NCBI GenBank assembly: GCA_941918925.1
Contig: OW799234.1
Span: 7,779,001-7,843,000 of the forward strand
Origin: Phyto melanocephala
Lineage: Eukaryota > Arthropoda > Insecta > Diptera > Rhinophoridae
Reading direction: 5' to 3'
Length of the DNA stretch: 64,000 bases
Below are positions 1-10,400 of this stretch, piece by piece (within the stretch, counting starts at the first letter, position 1; each line of letters begins with the position of its first letter). Below the pieces are notes generated by a model. The model saw only the letters and a program-made list of their open reading frames with translations. It was not told where the DNA came from and ran no database searches. A program made the position numbers and the translations under genes.

Positions 1-1420
1 ACTATGCATACATGCATAGTTACGTTAAAATTACTTCAATGTTAAGATCATCTAAACTTAATAACTTCTTCATGCATGTCTTATTTTTGCTGGGATCATT
101 GTTTTACTGTTTTTGTTATTTTTTTTATATAAGTACATATACTAACAAAACTTAAAATTTTTTTATACCCTTAAAACCTTAAATTCATAATAAAATACTG
201 AAAACCTCAAAAATATGTAAATTTCGTTTTTTTAAAACTTTTTTTTTTTTGCCGCATAACCATACCATCGATTTTTAAATCATAATTTATATTTTGTTTT
301 CTATTTTCAACCCCATAAATAAAACAAGTCAAGAAACCAACAACAAAATGCAATTTGGCAAAGTACATATGTACATACATATAACAAAAACCCCAAATTA
401 TATAAAGAATTTTGCTAAAGCCTTCAAAATCCCTTGAATTACTGACGCCGACTGTATAATGCATACAAAAAAAAGCAGACTTTTTGTTTTTCGTTAAGTG
501 TAATGCTTGTACACATTACTTTCCATACACAAACACACACGCACAATCACATATTTATGCAAGAAATTTGTATACCGAAATTCGTACTTCTTTATTGTTA
601 TTTTTTGTCTTTGAAAACAAGGAGAGCAAGAGTACTAGTGTATGACTCATAACAAAATATTTATAGTTTTGTTGTTGTGCTGAGAAGAGGGAGTTAGAGT
701 AGGGTGTTTCGTTTTTATCGAAAAAAAAATAAATAAAACAAAACACATGATTTTTCCTACTTTGCTTTATGTCTTGATTGTGAGTTCTATTTTTTTTTCT
801 AGTTGTTGTTGTTTTCATGTATTGCTGTTGTTTGTGTTTGGTGCTGTCATGTTTTTTCACATTTTGTTTATTTTTAACCATAAAATTTTAGCAACTGGAG
901 TTTATATGCGATTTTTAAATTTTTTTTTTGCACTTTGGCTCGTTGAAAAAGAGCCTTTAAATTTTAATTTATTTGATTATTGCGAATTTGGATGGTTTCC
1001 AAAAACAGAAAAAATATAAAAAGGAAATAATATCTCTCTGACGACACTAGTTTAATGTTTCATGTTTAAGTAGAAAAATGTAGCAAAAAATGCACTAAGA
1101 GAAATTAAAGTTTTAAAAAGAACTTTTTTAGACTATTATTTAAAAAAAAAAACTTTTTTAGTAACTTGATTTAGGTATATTACAGATTTTTTTTTAATTT
1201 TAAATGCAATAAAATATTTTTAATAATTTTTTATTAGAAATTTTCACTAAGTTTAGTTTAGTTTATTATTAAAAAATTAGAAATGAAAATGCATATTTAT
1301 AATAATTATATTTTATTACCAAAATTTCTAAATACTTTTTGAAATATTTTTTTTTTCAATTTCAATTAAAGTCTTACCTCCATACTCAAAAATTTTAAAA
1401 TGAGTTTGACATGAACATAT
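1..1420. other. AT-rich DNA, no gene recognised
   Basis: Contains a short CA-rich run near 530-546 and many poly(A) and poly(T) tracts. The open frames on either strand here are under 110 codons, low in complexity (K/N/F/Y-rich) and show no domain I recognise, so I treat them as chance. Confidence 0.6.
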
Positions 1421-1447
1421 ATATTTACATATGGGCATTTCCATGTC

Positions 1448-1930
1448 ATCGTACGTGACATTTGTACTTCTATAAACTGGAGTAATTTTTGCAAAAGTAA
1501 GAGTAACTGAAACAAAATTATTTAGATCTTTATGTTCCTTTCAAAGGGTACTATCATTGTTGTCTAAAATATCCAGAAAAATAAGAATATATCGTACGTG
1601 ACATAAAACAAAAGTGATTTTGAGGTTGAAAATATGAAAAAATCTGCGAATCTTGGGAGGTATTTTTTCTTTTTTCAATTTCTTACATTAAACCAAATAT
1701 TTTTCATTTAAAATCCATCATACTTAATTGAAAACAAGCTTTAAATGATTTTATAATAAATTCAATTTAATATCGTTCGCTACATATCGTACGTGACAGA
1801 TTTTTCTCTAATTGTTTTCTTAAGGTAATAAAATTTAAAAAAGTTAAATTCTAAATTAGGTGCTCTTGCGACTGTTCAAATACGAATGACGGAGACAAAT
1901 AATGTTTTTTTTTTATTACGTACGTGACAT
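1448..1930 (+). repeat. Four spaced copies of a CGTACGTGACA motif
   Basis: Copies lie at 1450-1460, 1593-1603, 1788-1798 and 1919-1929, spaced 131-195 bp apart and all in the same direction. Three share the longer form ATCGTACGTGACA. The core CGTACG is palindromic. Regular, co-oriented spacing next to a TIR resembles subterminal transposase-binding repeats, but no transposase is present to support that. Confidence 0.6.
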
Positions 1931-1984
1931 TAAAATAACATCCAAGGGAAATCAAAAAAATACCGCTAATTAAACTCTATATTT

Positions 1985-2491
1985 TTTATACCCTTCACAC
2001 AGTGAAAAAGGGTATATATAGGTTTGTCATTCCGTGTGAAATTTCTACAATTTTCATTTCCGACCCCATAAAGTATATATTTTCTGAAAGCTTATGAATA
2101 GGGGAGTCGATTAAGCCCTGTCAGTCTGTCAGTCTGTCCGTCTGACCGTCTGTCCGTGTGTATGTTGAAATCAACTTTTTGAAGCCCCCCGACATAGGTT
2201 GGACCCGGGTAAGGTATTAAAATATCAGAAATATTCGGGAGTAGATCGGTATTGAAAATCAGAAACATCGGTACATAAACAACTGAGATATGAGCAAAAA
2301 CCCACGACCACCTCGATTTTTTTTCACAAAAACATTACAACAACAACATACATACATACAAACGTGTATACTGGTTAGAGAAAACGTGGCATCGAATCCC
2401 AACTGAGCCAAAAAAAAATTTTTTTTTAATTTTTTAAAAAATTTTTTTTAATTTTTTTTTTTTATTTTTTATTTAATATATTATTTATATT

Positions 2492-2526
<35 letters not shown>

Positions 2527-2762
2527 TTAATATTTTTTTTTATTTTTTTTTTGTTTTATATATGTATATTATATATATAATAATTTTTTTTTTTAATTTT
2601 TTTTTTAAAATTTTTTTTTTAAATTTTTTTTTTTTAACATATTTACGTGTACGTATTTCATATGGGATGAATAGTGATACAAGCAACTGTTATTACATGA
2701 CTACACGTTGTGAAGGGTATATAAGATTCGGCATGGCCGAATATAGCAGTCTTACTTGTTTT
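1985..2762 (+). mobile_element. mini-me type dipteran repeat, copy 1
   Basis: Begins with a hairpin-forming end (ATACCCTT ... AAGGGTAT), then a core CGACCCCATAAAGTATATAT at 2061-2080, then a GTCT/GTCC/GTCA run at 2118-2160, a long mixed poly(A)/poly(T) tract at 2408-2637, and a 3-prime end with a 7-bp stem ATTCGGC-ATG-GCCGAAT near 2727-2743. The combination of TA-rich core and GTCY run is the described signature of mini-me elements of Diptera, whose relation to Helentron-type elements is recalled rather than shown here. The part left of the A/T tract closely matches, in reverse complement, the right part of the copy at 38121-40368. Confidence 0.75.
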
Positions 2763-3054
2763 CTTATCGATCTTGTTAATTGTTGTTGTTACCTTAATTT
2801 TAAAGCATATTTACAATTACAATTTAATTTTACAATTTAGTCGCTAAAAAAAAGTTGATTGCAATTCTTTAAAATAAGTCAAAGAAATAATCAGATTAAA
2901 CTCTTATTAAAATATAATATAATTTAATAAGCTCTTAATACCTGCGCAAAGTAATATTTTAGTGTTTTTTTTATCAATAAATTTATATTGAAAACCTTTC
3001 AAGAGTTTTTATTTTGACAGTCGTTATTTACATATTCATGGAAATGCCCATATT

Positions 3055-4166
3055 TTATTTAAAATTTTTTTTAAACAAAATTTTCTTAAAATAGATTTTA
3101 AATACATTTAATTTTTTTTATGAATATAATCCTTAATTTTTCAGGCTTAAAGCCTGGTATTTTGTTCAATGTTTCATGCGAACAGCTTTTAAAGTTTATA
3201 TAAAAAAATTTGTATGAAATACTTATGGAATAATGTTGACTAATCAGTGCTCTGTTTATAAGGTCAACATTCAAGCAACATTTTATTTTGTATGAAATAA
3301 TATGGACACTAGTTATTTCGCACGTTATTCAAAGTCAGAGCTGAAAAATATTTTTTGTTTGCTCGATTTAAAAATTATTTTTGTTTGTCAAATTCGTTGT
3401 GTGGAAAAACTAATGTTGCTCAACATATTTTACAAATTGAAACAGAATACTAGGCTTAATAACCAATTTTTTTTCAAATTATTTAGTTTTTTAAGATATA
3501 TTTCAAGTTTTGTAGGCTACACGTTCAAGTTATTGTAATGCTAACTTTCAAATATTCTGCACGGTATTTTATCTGTTTAGCCCTTAATGTAAGCAACATA
3601 ATTTTAATAATTTAAAGCAATTTGGTGAATATTATTTTATTACAAATACCTATTAAGCGTATACTGAATTAATAAAAAAACCTTTTTGAATTAAAAACTA
3701 ACTTTCAATCCTGCTATCTATAGTGGCTATCAATTTAAAGTATACAAAGTTCAGCTTCAGTATATTCAGCTCATAATATTATGAAAAATTTTTCCTGTAT
3801 ACTTAATGTTAGTTAGCACTTCCTTGTTTAAAGAATTTTTTTTTTTCTGTAAAAAACTTTTGTGTTCTTACTAACCTTCCTTCTTGCCTTCTCCTTTAAA
3901 ATTTTTCTTTTATCTTTGTTGTTGTTATCATTATTGTTATTTTTGAGTATTTACTTAAGTATATGTAAATATATATTTTGCAGATAATATGTTCAGACAT
4001 TGATGGATGAAAATTTTGTGTGCTATTTGTATGGCCTTAAGGCAAACTAGCCTTTGTCTATGGTAAAAAGATTAATAAACAGTCCATCACATATTCATCA
4101 CTATATATTTAAATATTAAAAGGGGTATTGTATTAAGTCAGTAATATATGATTTTTGTAAAAACAA
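3055..4166. other. AT-rich DNA, no gene recognised
   Basis: One open frame of 78 codons (3302-3538, plus) is hydrophobic and K/N-rich with no motif I recognise. No splice-site pair, repeat or RNA structure stands out. Confidence 0.5.
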
Positions 4167-4319
4167 TTGGTGTATTCACAAGATGTCCTAAATGTCGTAC
4201 TGCTATAATTTGCTTTTTTTTAGAATATTGTATTGTTTAAGGTAAACATTTTTAACCTTTTTAAAATTTTTTAAATTTATGACAATACGACACTTAGGAC
4301 ATTTTGTGAATTCACCAAA
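4167..4319. mobile_element. Palindromic MITE, about 150 bp
   Basis: The first 36 bp (TTGGTGTATTCACAAGATGT and on) match the reverse complement of the last 36 bp at about five mismatches. The centre is AT-only spacer of about 80 bp. No clear target duplication could be fixed, so the superfamily is open. Long arms and tiny size fit a foldback or MITE. Confidence 0.65.
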
Positions 4320-4436
4320 TATTTTATTTACAAAAATAGAGAAAATTTAAAAAACAAAAATATTTTGTTTTACGCCCCTTTTTAATTTATCTAAAATCGG
4401 ATAATGGCTGAAGTGATTTGTCTATTTTATTTAAAT

Positions 4437-5533
4437 AACACAGGCCAACACTTAATTTGCTTTTTTTTATTTATTATTCTAGTTAATTTGGGTGCGCTGA
4501 ATTCAAATATGTAATCAGTTTGTCTCTATCAGCTCTAGTTTTCATGACATAGCTTTTTTTAAGTATTTAAAAAGTAAAATCATATGTGTATCCCAACTTC
4601 CCTGGTACCGATTCTCCATAATTTTGATATCTTGGTGAAACTTTTCTCCTTGTTCTTCGCTTAAATTACCCAAATTTTCGGGAAATCGATCTAAGTGACT
4701 GTGCAAATAATGGATTTTAATACTCATGTTGCAGCCAAGGTCTCTGAACTTATCCAGAATATTCTCCACTAATTGAACATAATTTGGAGCTTTATTATTT
4801 CCCAAGAAATTTTTTATAACTTGCACAAATGATGTCCACGCATTTCGTTCAGTTTCGGTCATTGACTTATCAAAATCACTAAATTCTCACTAAACAGAAG
4901 TAACAGTCGTCCAAATGATTTCTGGGCTCTCTCCAAACCATCGGCACACCAAACTTAAGCCTATTTCGTTTTCCTTGAGACCACTGTCGCAAATTTACAC
5001 AGCAAGTACTGCACACAATGTGAGGAGCCCAGCTTTTATCTTGGTCACCAAGATCAACTCCAAAGTAATCTAAATACGATTTTTTAACACATTCCGAAAT
5101 AGGTCTTATGTTTTCTTAAAAGGTGTATTCTCCACATATATAACAAAATGTGTCAGCGTTAGTTTTAAAACATCTTCTATTAGAAGTCATTTCTATTTAG
5201 ATCAACACTTTTTTAATAAACTTTGCCAACTGCAATAAACCACTTCTTACAAGCAACTAACTTCCGATATGCTATTGGAGTGCAAGAAGAAAAAATAACG
5301 TTCTGAATAATATTACACAAATAAAATTCCCGTTAATCAGCTAGCAATTACACAAAAAATAAAATTTTCGGAAAAAACGGAATGACGAATATACCCTCCT
5401 GACTTACAGTGGAGGGTATAAAAAAGCTATATCATGAAAACTAGAGCTGATAGAGACAAACTGATAACAGTTTTGAGTTCAGCGCACTCAAATTAACTAG
5501 AATCAGTTTTTTTAATTTTGTCGGGCTGTGTAA
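4437..5533. mobile_element. Element with about 110-bp inverted repeats around a gene fragment
   Basis: The left arm (4437-4560) and the reverse complement of the right arm (5420-5533) match closely over about 80 bp, for example the shared words TCAGTTTGTCTCTATCAGCT and CTCTAGTTTTCATGA. Weaker identity runs outward to ends of the form ACACAG(G/C)CC(A/G)ACA. Between the arms is a pseudogene on the minus strand (4542-5190). A short hairpin, ATACCCTCC...GGAGGGTAT (5392-5420), resembling a mini-me end, abuts the right arm. The pseudogene's last codons run into the left arm, which is unusual for a standard transposon TIR. It may be a cut-and-paste transposon or an inverted duplication. Confidence 0.6.
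4542..5190 (-). pseudogene. Broken member of an uncharacterised arthropod gene family
   Basis: From the ATG at 5190 the minus strand reads a start with two CxxC-like pairs (CYICGEY, then CSTCC), followed by YFGVDLGDQDKSW and a DCYFC segment ending near 4883. An in-frame TAA interrupts it at 5116-5118. After a frame change and apparent loss of the middle of the protein, a 106-codon C-terminal block follows, with FLGNNKAPNY, MSIKIHYLHSHLDRFPENLG and SEEQGEKFHQD. I recall these blocks together in a multi-copy, function-unknown protein family of insects and other invertebrates, often with transposon-like copy number. The fragment is clearly non-functional: stop, frameshift and large internal deletion. 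Function is unknown; the paired cysteines suggest an N-terminal zinc-binding fold. Confidence 0.7.
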
Positions 5534-6417
5534 TCTATACAGCAAAAAAAATTTTCTTGCGGACATTTTTTCTTTAAATTTCAAGTGGGTGTGGCACCCA
5601 CCTCCCATAAAATATTAATAGTTTTTAACAGGCGCATATCTCGATTATTGTAATGTCTTCAATCTTAAAATTTTTTTTTAGCGTATAATAATAACTTGTA
5701 TAGTTTAGCTTGAAATTAGCTGGAAAAGAACAATGGGCGTGGCACTTTTAATATAAAGAAAGGACTTTTTTTAAGTATATAGAAAATTATTACATCCAAA
5801 ACCTTACAACTGTATGTATTTCACTTTGATCTCATTTATCTTTTTTCACCTTAAAATCGACACAATCGGAGCAGGGGAATTGATTGCCCCTATACAAAAA
5901 CTCATTATATGATTTATTTCAGCAACCATAAATGTTAAAGTTTTTAATCCTGGTATTAAACATTTTATTAAAAATCGAACAATTCACTTTAATTATTAGA
6001 TAGGACCAAATGGGGAACCGTGGTGCCTCCCATACAATGAAATATACTCAATGATATATCTGCAAAACTATAGTTGTTGTAGTCTTTAATTTGTGTCATT
6101 GCTTGCAAGTTTAGTTTACTTTTTCGAGGGCAAAGGGTATAGGATCAGAGCAGAGGATATGGTTATCCCCCAATACCACAAAAATACATTTAATGGCATT
6201 TCTGGAAAAGAGTAATATCTATGTGGTTTAAGCTGCGTACGAACCACTCTTCATAACAATTGCCTAATTAGCACCAAAAATGGTAAGGATTAGATAGGGG
6301 GATGTGATACCCTTCTACGAATTAAAAACTTACAAATGGTAGCAGATAATCTAGAAATCTATATTTTTATCAAAACGATGAACAATTTTTTTGGAGCCAG
6401 CAAAGCAGTCCGAGATC
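5534..6417 (+). mobile_element. Helitron-like repeat, truncated copy
   Basis: Homologous to the flanks of the mariner insertion in 22680-25713: both carry GTGGGTGTGGCAC, later GGGCGTGGCACTTT..ATATAAAGAAA, GGAGCAGGGGAA and a final GCCAG(C/T)AAAGC hairpin. Here the terminal hairpin is AGCAG-TCCGAGAT-CTGCT (6403-6415), followed by CTAT where the other copy has CTAG. No open frame. The left end abuts the element ending at 5533, so the 5-prime end is missing. Confidence 0.6.
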
Positions 6418-7988
6418 TGCTATTTAAATATTGTTATTAAAAAAATTATAATTTTTACTGTAAAGTTTCGACAATATAACCTACAGGACTTCAGGACTTT
6501 TGCTTAAAGATTTTTTTCCGCTTTATATCCTTTTATTTATACTCGACGCTTATTTTATTTATTATTTATTTGTTAACAACTTCTTTGTGGTGTCTTCACA
6601 CAATTTACGTTTAATATCTTTTGCTATTACCAAGCCCATTCATCAATATAAAGAAACTTTTAGCCAGTAAGAATTTTATTTTTTTGGAAAAGCAACATAC
6701 AATGTATATAATGTTATTTCTTTATAACAACTACAATACCAGCGTCTGAATGTCGTCAATTTTAAGTGCTTTTTATTATTTGTTCTTTCTTTCATACTGA
6801 CTTTTCGACCTTTTTTTAGCCCAAAAACAGTTTTATGGCCAAAAAAAAGTACAAGAAACATGCTCTTCTAAGTAAAACGAAAACTTGCCTTTTAGTTTTC
6901 TTTACAAGCAAAAGTTGTCCTTATCTAAGGCTTGTCTTTTTTTATTTATTTTTTTTTTTTTTTTTTTTTTTTTGTTCTGATAAAATGTAACATGTAATAC
7001 ATTTACTAAGAACGTGTGATAATCGTTGTTCGAATCGCACATAAATTCATAAACTATTATATACTGTTAGACATAAACAAAAACAAAAACAACAACAAAA
7101 AACCAACACAATACATAGTAATAATGTGTTAAGCCATAATAAGAATGAAAGGATAAGGGAAATAAAATAGCTTATACAGCAATTTGGGTAATAAAAAGTT
7201 GTTTAAGAATTAAATCATCCTACACATACAGACATACATACACACATACATACTTTTTAAAGTTTAGCTTAAGAACAAATTATCACTCGAGATATTTATT
7301 ACTAAATTTAAAATAATTCTTTTAACTACCACCTATGTTGCAATCAATCTTTGTTATTGTAAAAGAAATTTTAAAATACATTTTCTTTCAATCTATTTCT
7401 ATATACTTTCGTGTTGAAATTGAAAATACAAACCGGGTTTGTATTTTGAAAGGAAAAACTAAGTTAAAATCTTTATATTTCATATTTATTATTTTTTAAT
7501 ATAAAAACACACTTTAACTCAAATCCCATCATTGACTCTCATAAGTCCCAACAAAGGTGTCGGATTTAAATTGTCCACCATTTTGTTAATACAAGTTGTA
7601 TGATGATTTTTTTGTTTGACAGTTGTCACGCACAGACCACGCTTGTAAATAATGTGCAGCAGTATTTAAACAAACCACGTTTAATTATTTTAAAAATTAA
7701 AGTTCGAAATGTGCTTTTTTTGAAAAAGTTAATCTGCCTTCATTGAAGATTCTTCAACAACCAATCAGCAAAACAGCGCATGGTCTCTTTGGTTTAAGAA
7801 ATTAAACCAATTAAATTTTGTACTTGTGTAAATGCTCTAGAACTAATAGAGCAGCAATTTGAAATTAAACTGTGATTTATGCAACTGATTTGTGAAATAA
7901 AACTGAATTGGAACTCGACTTAAATAGACTCCAAGGTGGTTTTATACAATACCCAATGCATTAGTAGGGTGATCGAGTGGTTATTAAT
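6418..7988. other. AT-rich DNA, no gene recognised
   Basis: Holds an almost pure T tract at about 6947-6973, a CAAA/CAA run at 7078-7104 and a CATA-rich run at 7225-7252. A 61-codon lysine-rich minus-strand frame (6676-6861) has no recognisable motif. Confidence 0.5.
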
Positions 7989-8004
7989 CGACCGGTTTAA
8001 ACCG
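7989..8004. repeat. Palindrome in an ACCGGTT repeat family
   Basis: CGGTTTAAACCG is a perfect 12-bp palindrome. Related words occur at 8756-8763 and 8781-8788 (AACCGGTT) and at 10380-10396 (AACCGGTTAACCGGTT), so a short dispersed word brackets the 8023-8712 element and recurs 1.6 kb further on. Confidence 0.45.
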
Positions 8005-8022
8005 TTTTTTTTTTAGTTTTGT

Positions 8023-8712
8023 TTAAAGGTAGGATCACACGATTGCCGTAATTCACCAATTTCCAAAATTTTTTGTATCCCAATTGTGTGATTGCACAAT
8101 AAATTGGTTCATGTGACAATCGCGAATAATATTGTGCTTGTTTTAACCAATCAAATGCAACTCTGGTGGGGCAACCGTGTGACCACTTTAAATACAACAG
8201 CGCGGCAATAAAAATGTCAAAAGTATGCCAATATTTATTGTATTCTTTAGCGGCAATCAAAGTTTACAATACGCGCCAACAATTATTTGTGGTTTGTGAT
8301 TAAACGGTTTTTCTTTGCATGATTATACTTGTGCACATTTCTTTTTGTAGGTATATTTCTACAAAACCATAAATAACCTTTTTTATACCAAATAAACACA
8401 CAATATACAAAAAAGATGCAATTTTCTTTCTTTTTAAAAAACAAACCATTTTAATGCACAAAAAAAACATAACAGACACAACAAAATAAGCTAGCGTTGC
8501 TACAAGCAGGAACAATCGTGTGACGGGAATGCGGCGATTTTTGTCACTATAGCATTTTACGCCATCTTGCAACAATCAAATTTGTATAAAGTTAGGCAAT
8601 CGTGTGATTACAAAGTATTTGATTGGAACAATCTCATTATTGTGTGCCAACTAAGCACAATAAAAATTGTGTCAGATTGGTGCATTTGCGGCAATCGTGT
8701 GATCCCACCTTA
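8023..8712. mobile_element. TIR element with repeated CAATCGTGTGA subterminal sites
   Basis: Left end AGGTAGGATCACACGATTGC and the reverse complement of the right end, AGGTGGGATCACACGATTGC, match at 19 of 20 bases, and both are bordered by TTAA-like bases (TTTAA left, TTAA right). Internally the word CAATCGTGTGA or near forms recur in both directions (about 8042, 8088, 8175, 8513, 8599, 8692). Many subterminal copies of the terminal sequence is a known habit of several DNA transposon superfamilies. No transposase is seen: the two minus-strand frames inside (87 and 91 codons) lack DDE-type motifs. Superfamily unassigned; TTAA flanks alone do not prove a piggyBac relation. Confidence 0.65.
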
Positions 8713-8790
8713 AGCCGAATATTATGAAATGGCAATTTTTCTAATATCGCATAAACCGGTTATTTTGGTACAAATAAACCGGTTATTGTT

Positions 8791-10400
8791 ATGAGCTGAA
8801 CAGTAATATTGCGCATCAGTGATCGGCTTTGAGTGGTTCTTCGATATTTATAATGAGTTATAAAAATTGATTTTAAGTGCGTATAAATCATTGAAATTTA
8901 ACTGAGCTGACGTACGCATGCCCACAACAACGTTGATTTATAAGTACTACTCACAATGAACATGAGTAATAACTACGTCGTACTTATTCTCATACCGTCC
9001 CATATTTATATGATACTTTTATTCTTAGAGTGATTCAAGTTGATTCAATAACAAATATATTAACAGCTCTCATTTGTATGAAGAATAAACAATGTTGCCA
9101 GGTCGGAGAGTGCAAGATATTTTTTGGCCGCCAGAAAATTTGCAATTTTACAATGTGTAAAATATAATTTTTGCAAGTATCAATATTTAATTTTTAAATA
9201 AATGCAATTGATAATGGCCTTTAGGCTAAGTTTTGGTTGGCTTTTATAAAAAAAGGTTAACAATAACATTTATTTTGCGTTTTTTATTTTCATGTTTACA
9301 TTTTTTGCAGTAAATTGAAAAAAATGCGATTTTAGGTGCTCACTTAAATTTAAAAGATAATAGCAAAAACAAATTTTAAACCTGTTTATGTTAAACAGAC
9401 ACCAAAGCAAGCACTTTATTTTTGCTTGTTGTTTTTGTATTATTTGTTAAATTTAAATTGTGTAGTTTTTTTTAACAATCCACAACTATTATAGTGAACG
9501 TCAAATTGTAATCTGGCAAGCCTAGTTCAAACACACAACTTCATAATGAGTATGCGAGTCATACTTGCTTTTTATCTTGCGTGAACGACGATAGCAATCA
9601 ACCGAGTCATACGTGTTGCTGAATATGAGTACTATATGTACCTTAAATTTAAAAGTGAGTATAAGTAGTGAAGATTATTCAATTAGTATGAATGCGTATA
9701 AATCAACGAATTAATGAATCATGATTCAAGTTGAATTACTTCATGAGTATTCGCGTCAGATCTCTGTTGCACACAACAGTAATATGTACACCAAAATGCC
9801 CTACAGAAATCAAAGAACATATTTTGGAGGATTTGTTTTATTTGAATAAAAGTCTTAAGTGACCTAAAAGGACAAGTTGCTTTATATTCTATAAGTCCAA
9901 CATGTATGCTTAGTGAAAAGTCATTTTCAATGTCAAGTTTCATAAAAACGAAAAAAAAAATTATAAACATACTTCACAACATTTAAACTGCATTTTGTTT
10001 TATTTTAAAAGAAGCAACTAAGAAGACAAAATTTTTAATTATTTTTATTTTGATTTACTAATGTGTTCTCACATATGTTAAGTTGTTAATTACATATATT
10101 ATGAAAGAGGATGTTTGCAAAAACTTACTAAAGTAACCGATTGACCAACTCTAACATTTACATATGTTAATTTGTAATGAAAGTGCATATGTTTATATGC
10201 TTATCTATGTATAAATATGTTACTATTATATTTAAAAGCAAAAATTCTTTGAAAATTTCTCTCATGTCTACAGTATTTTTTTTCGTTCTTACCATTTGTG
10301 AGTTTTTTCGTTTTTATTTAAATACACTTTTTATTTCAATAAATTATGAGATTTTTCTATTATTTTTTATTCGAAAAAAAACCGGTTAACCGGTTATTTT
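8791..10400. other. AT-rich DNA with GAGTAT/ATACTC words, no gene recognised
   Basis: Between 8866 and 9760 the words GAGTA(T/A), ATACTC-like and GCGTATAAATCA recur in both orientations, hinting at a decayed inverted repeat, but I could not fix boundaries. The 83-codon minus frame at 9719-9970 has no motif. AACCGGTTAACCGGTT closes the stretch at 10381-10396. Confidence 0.4.

Larger units (their letters stand above)
1428..3054. mobile_element. TIR element interrupted by a mini-me repeat
   Basis: The sequence TATGGGCATTTCCATG near 1430-1445 recurs inverted at 3038-3053, with TA on both outer sides. This is compatible with a Tc1/mariner-type TA target duplication. The interior of the left half carries four copies of a CGTACGTGACA word. 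A mini-me repeat (1985-2762) lies inside, so the outer element is the older insertion. No transposase is visible, so it would be non-autonomous. The short TIR is the only direct evidence; the superfamily is inferred. Confidence 0.5.

Noticed and set aside
747..1019. 90-codon plus-strand frame that looks like a membrane peptide
   Set aside because: Hydrophobic F/L-rich text is what T-rich DNA gives by chance; no start context, family or flanking exon supports it.
7020..7045. GTTCGAATCGCAC, like a tRNA T-arm
   Set aside because: No matching A box, acceptor stem or anticodon arm can be placed upstream.
8866..9760. Large inverted repeat of GAGTAT/ATACTC words
   Set aside because: Shared words occur, but no continuous arm could be aligned by eye; left as a remark.
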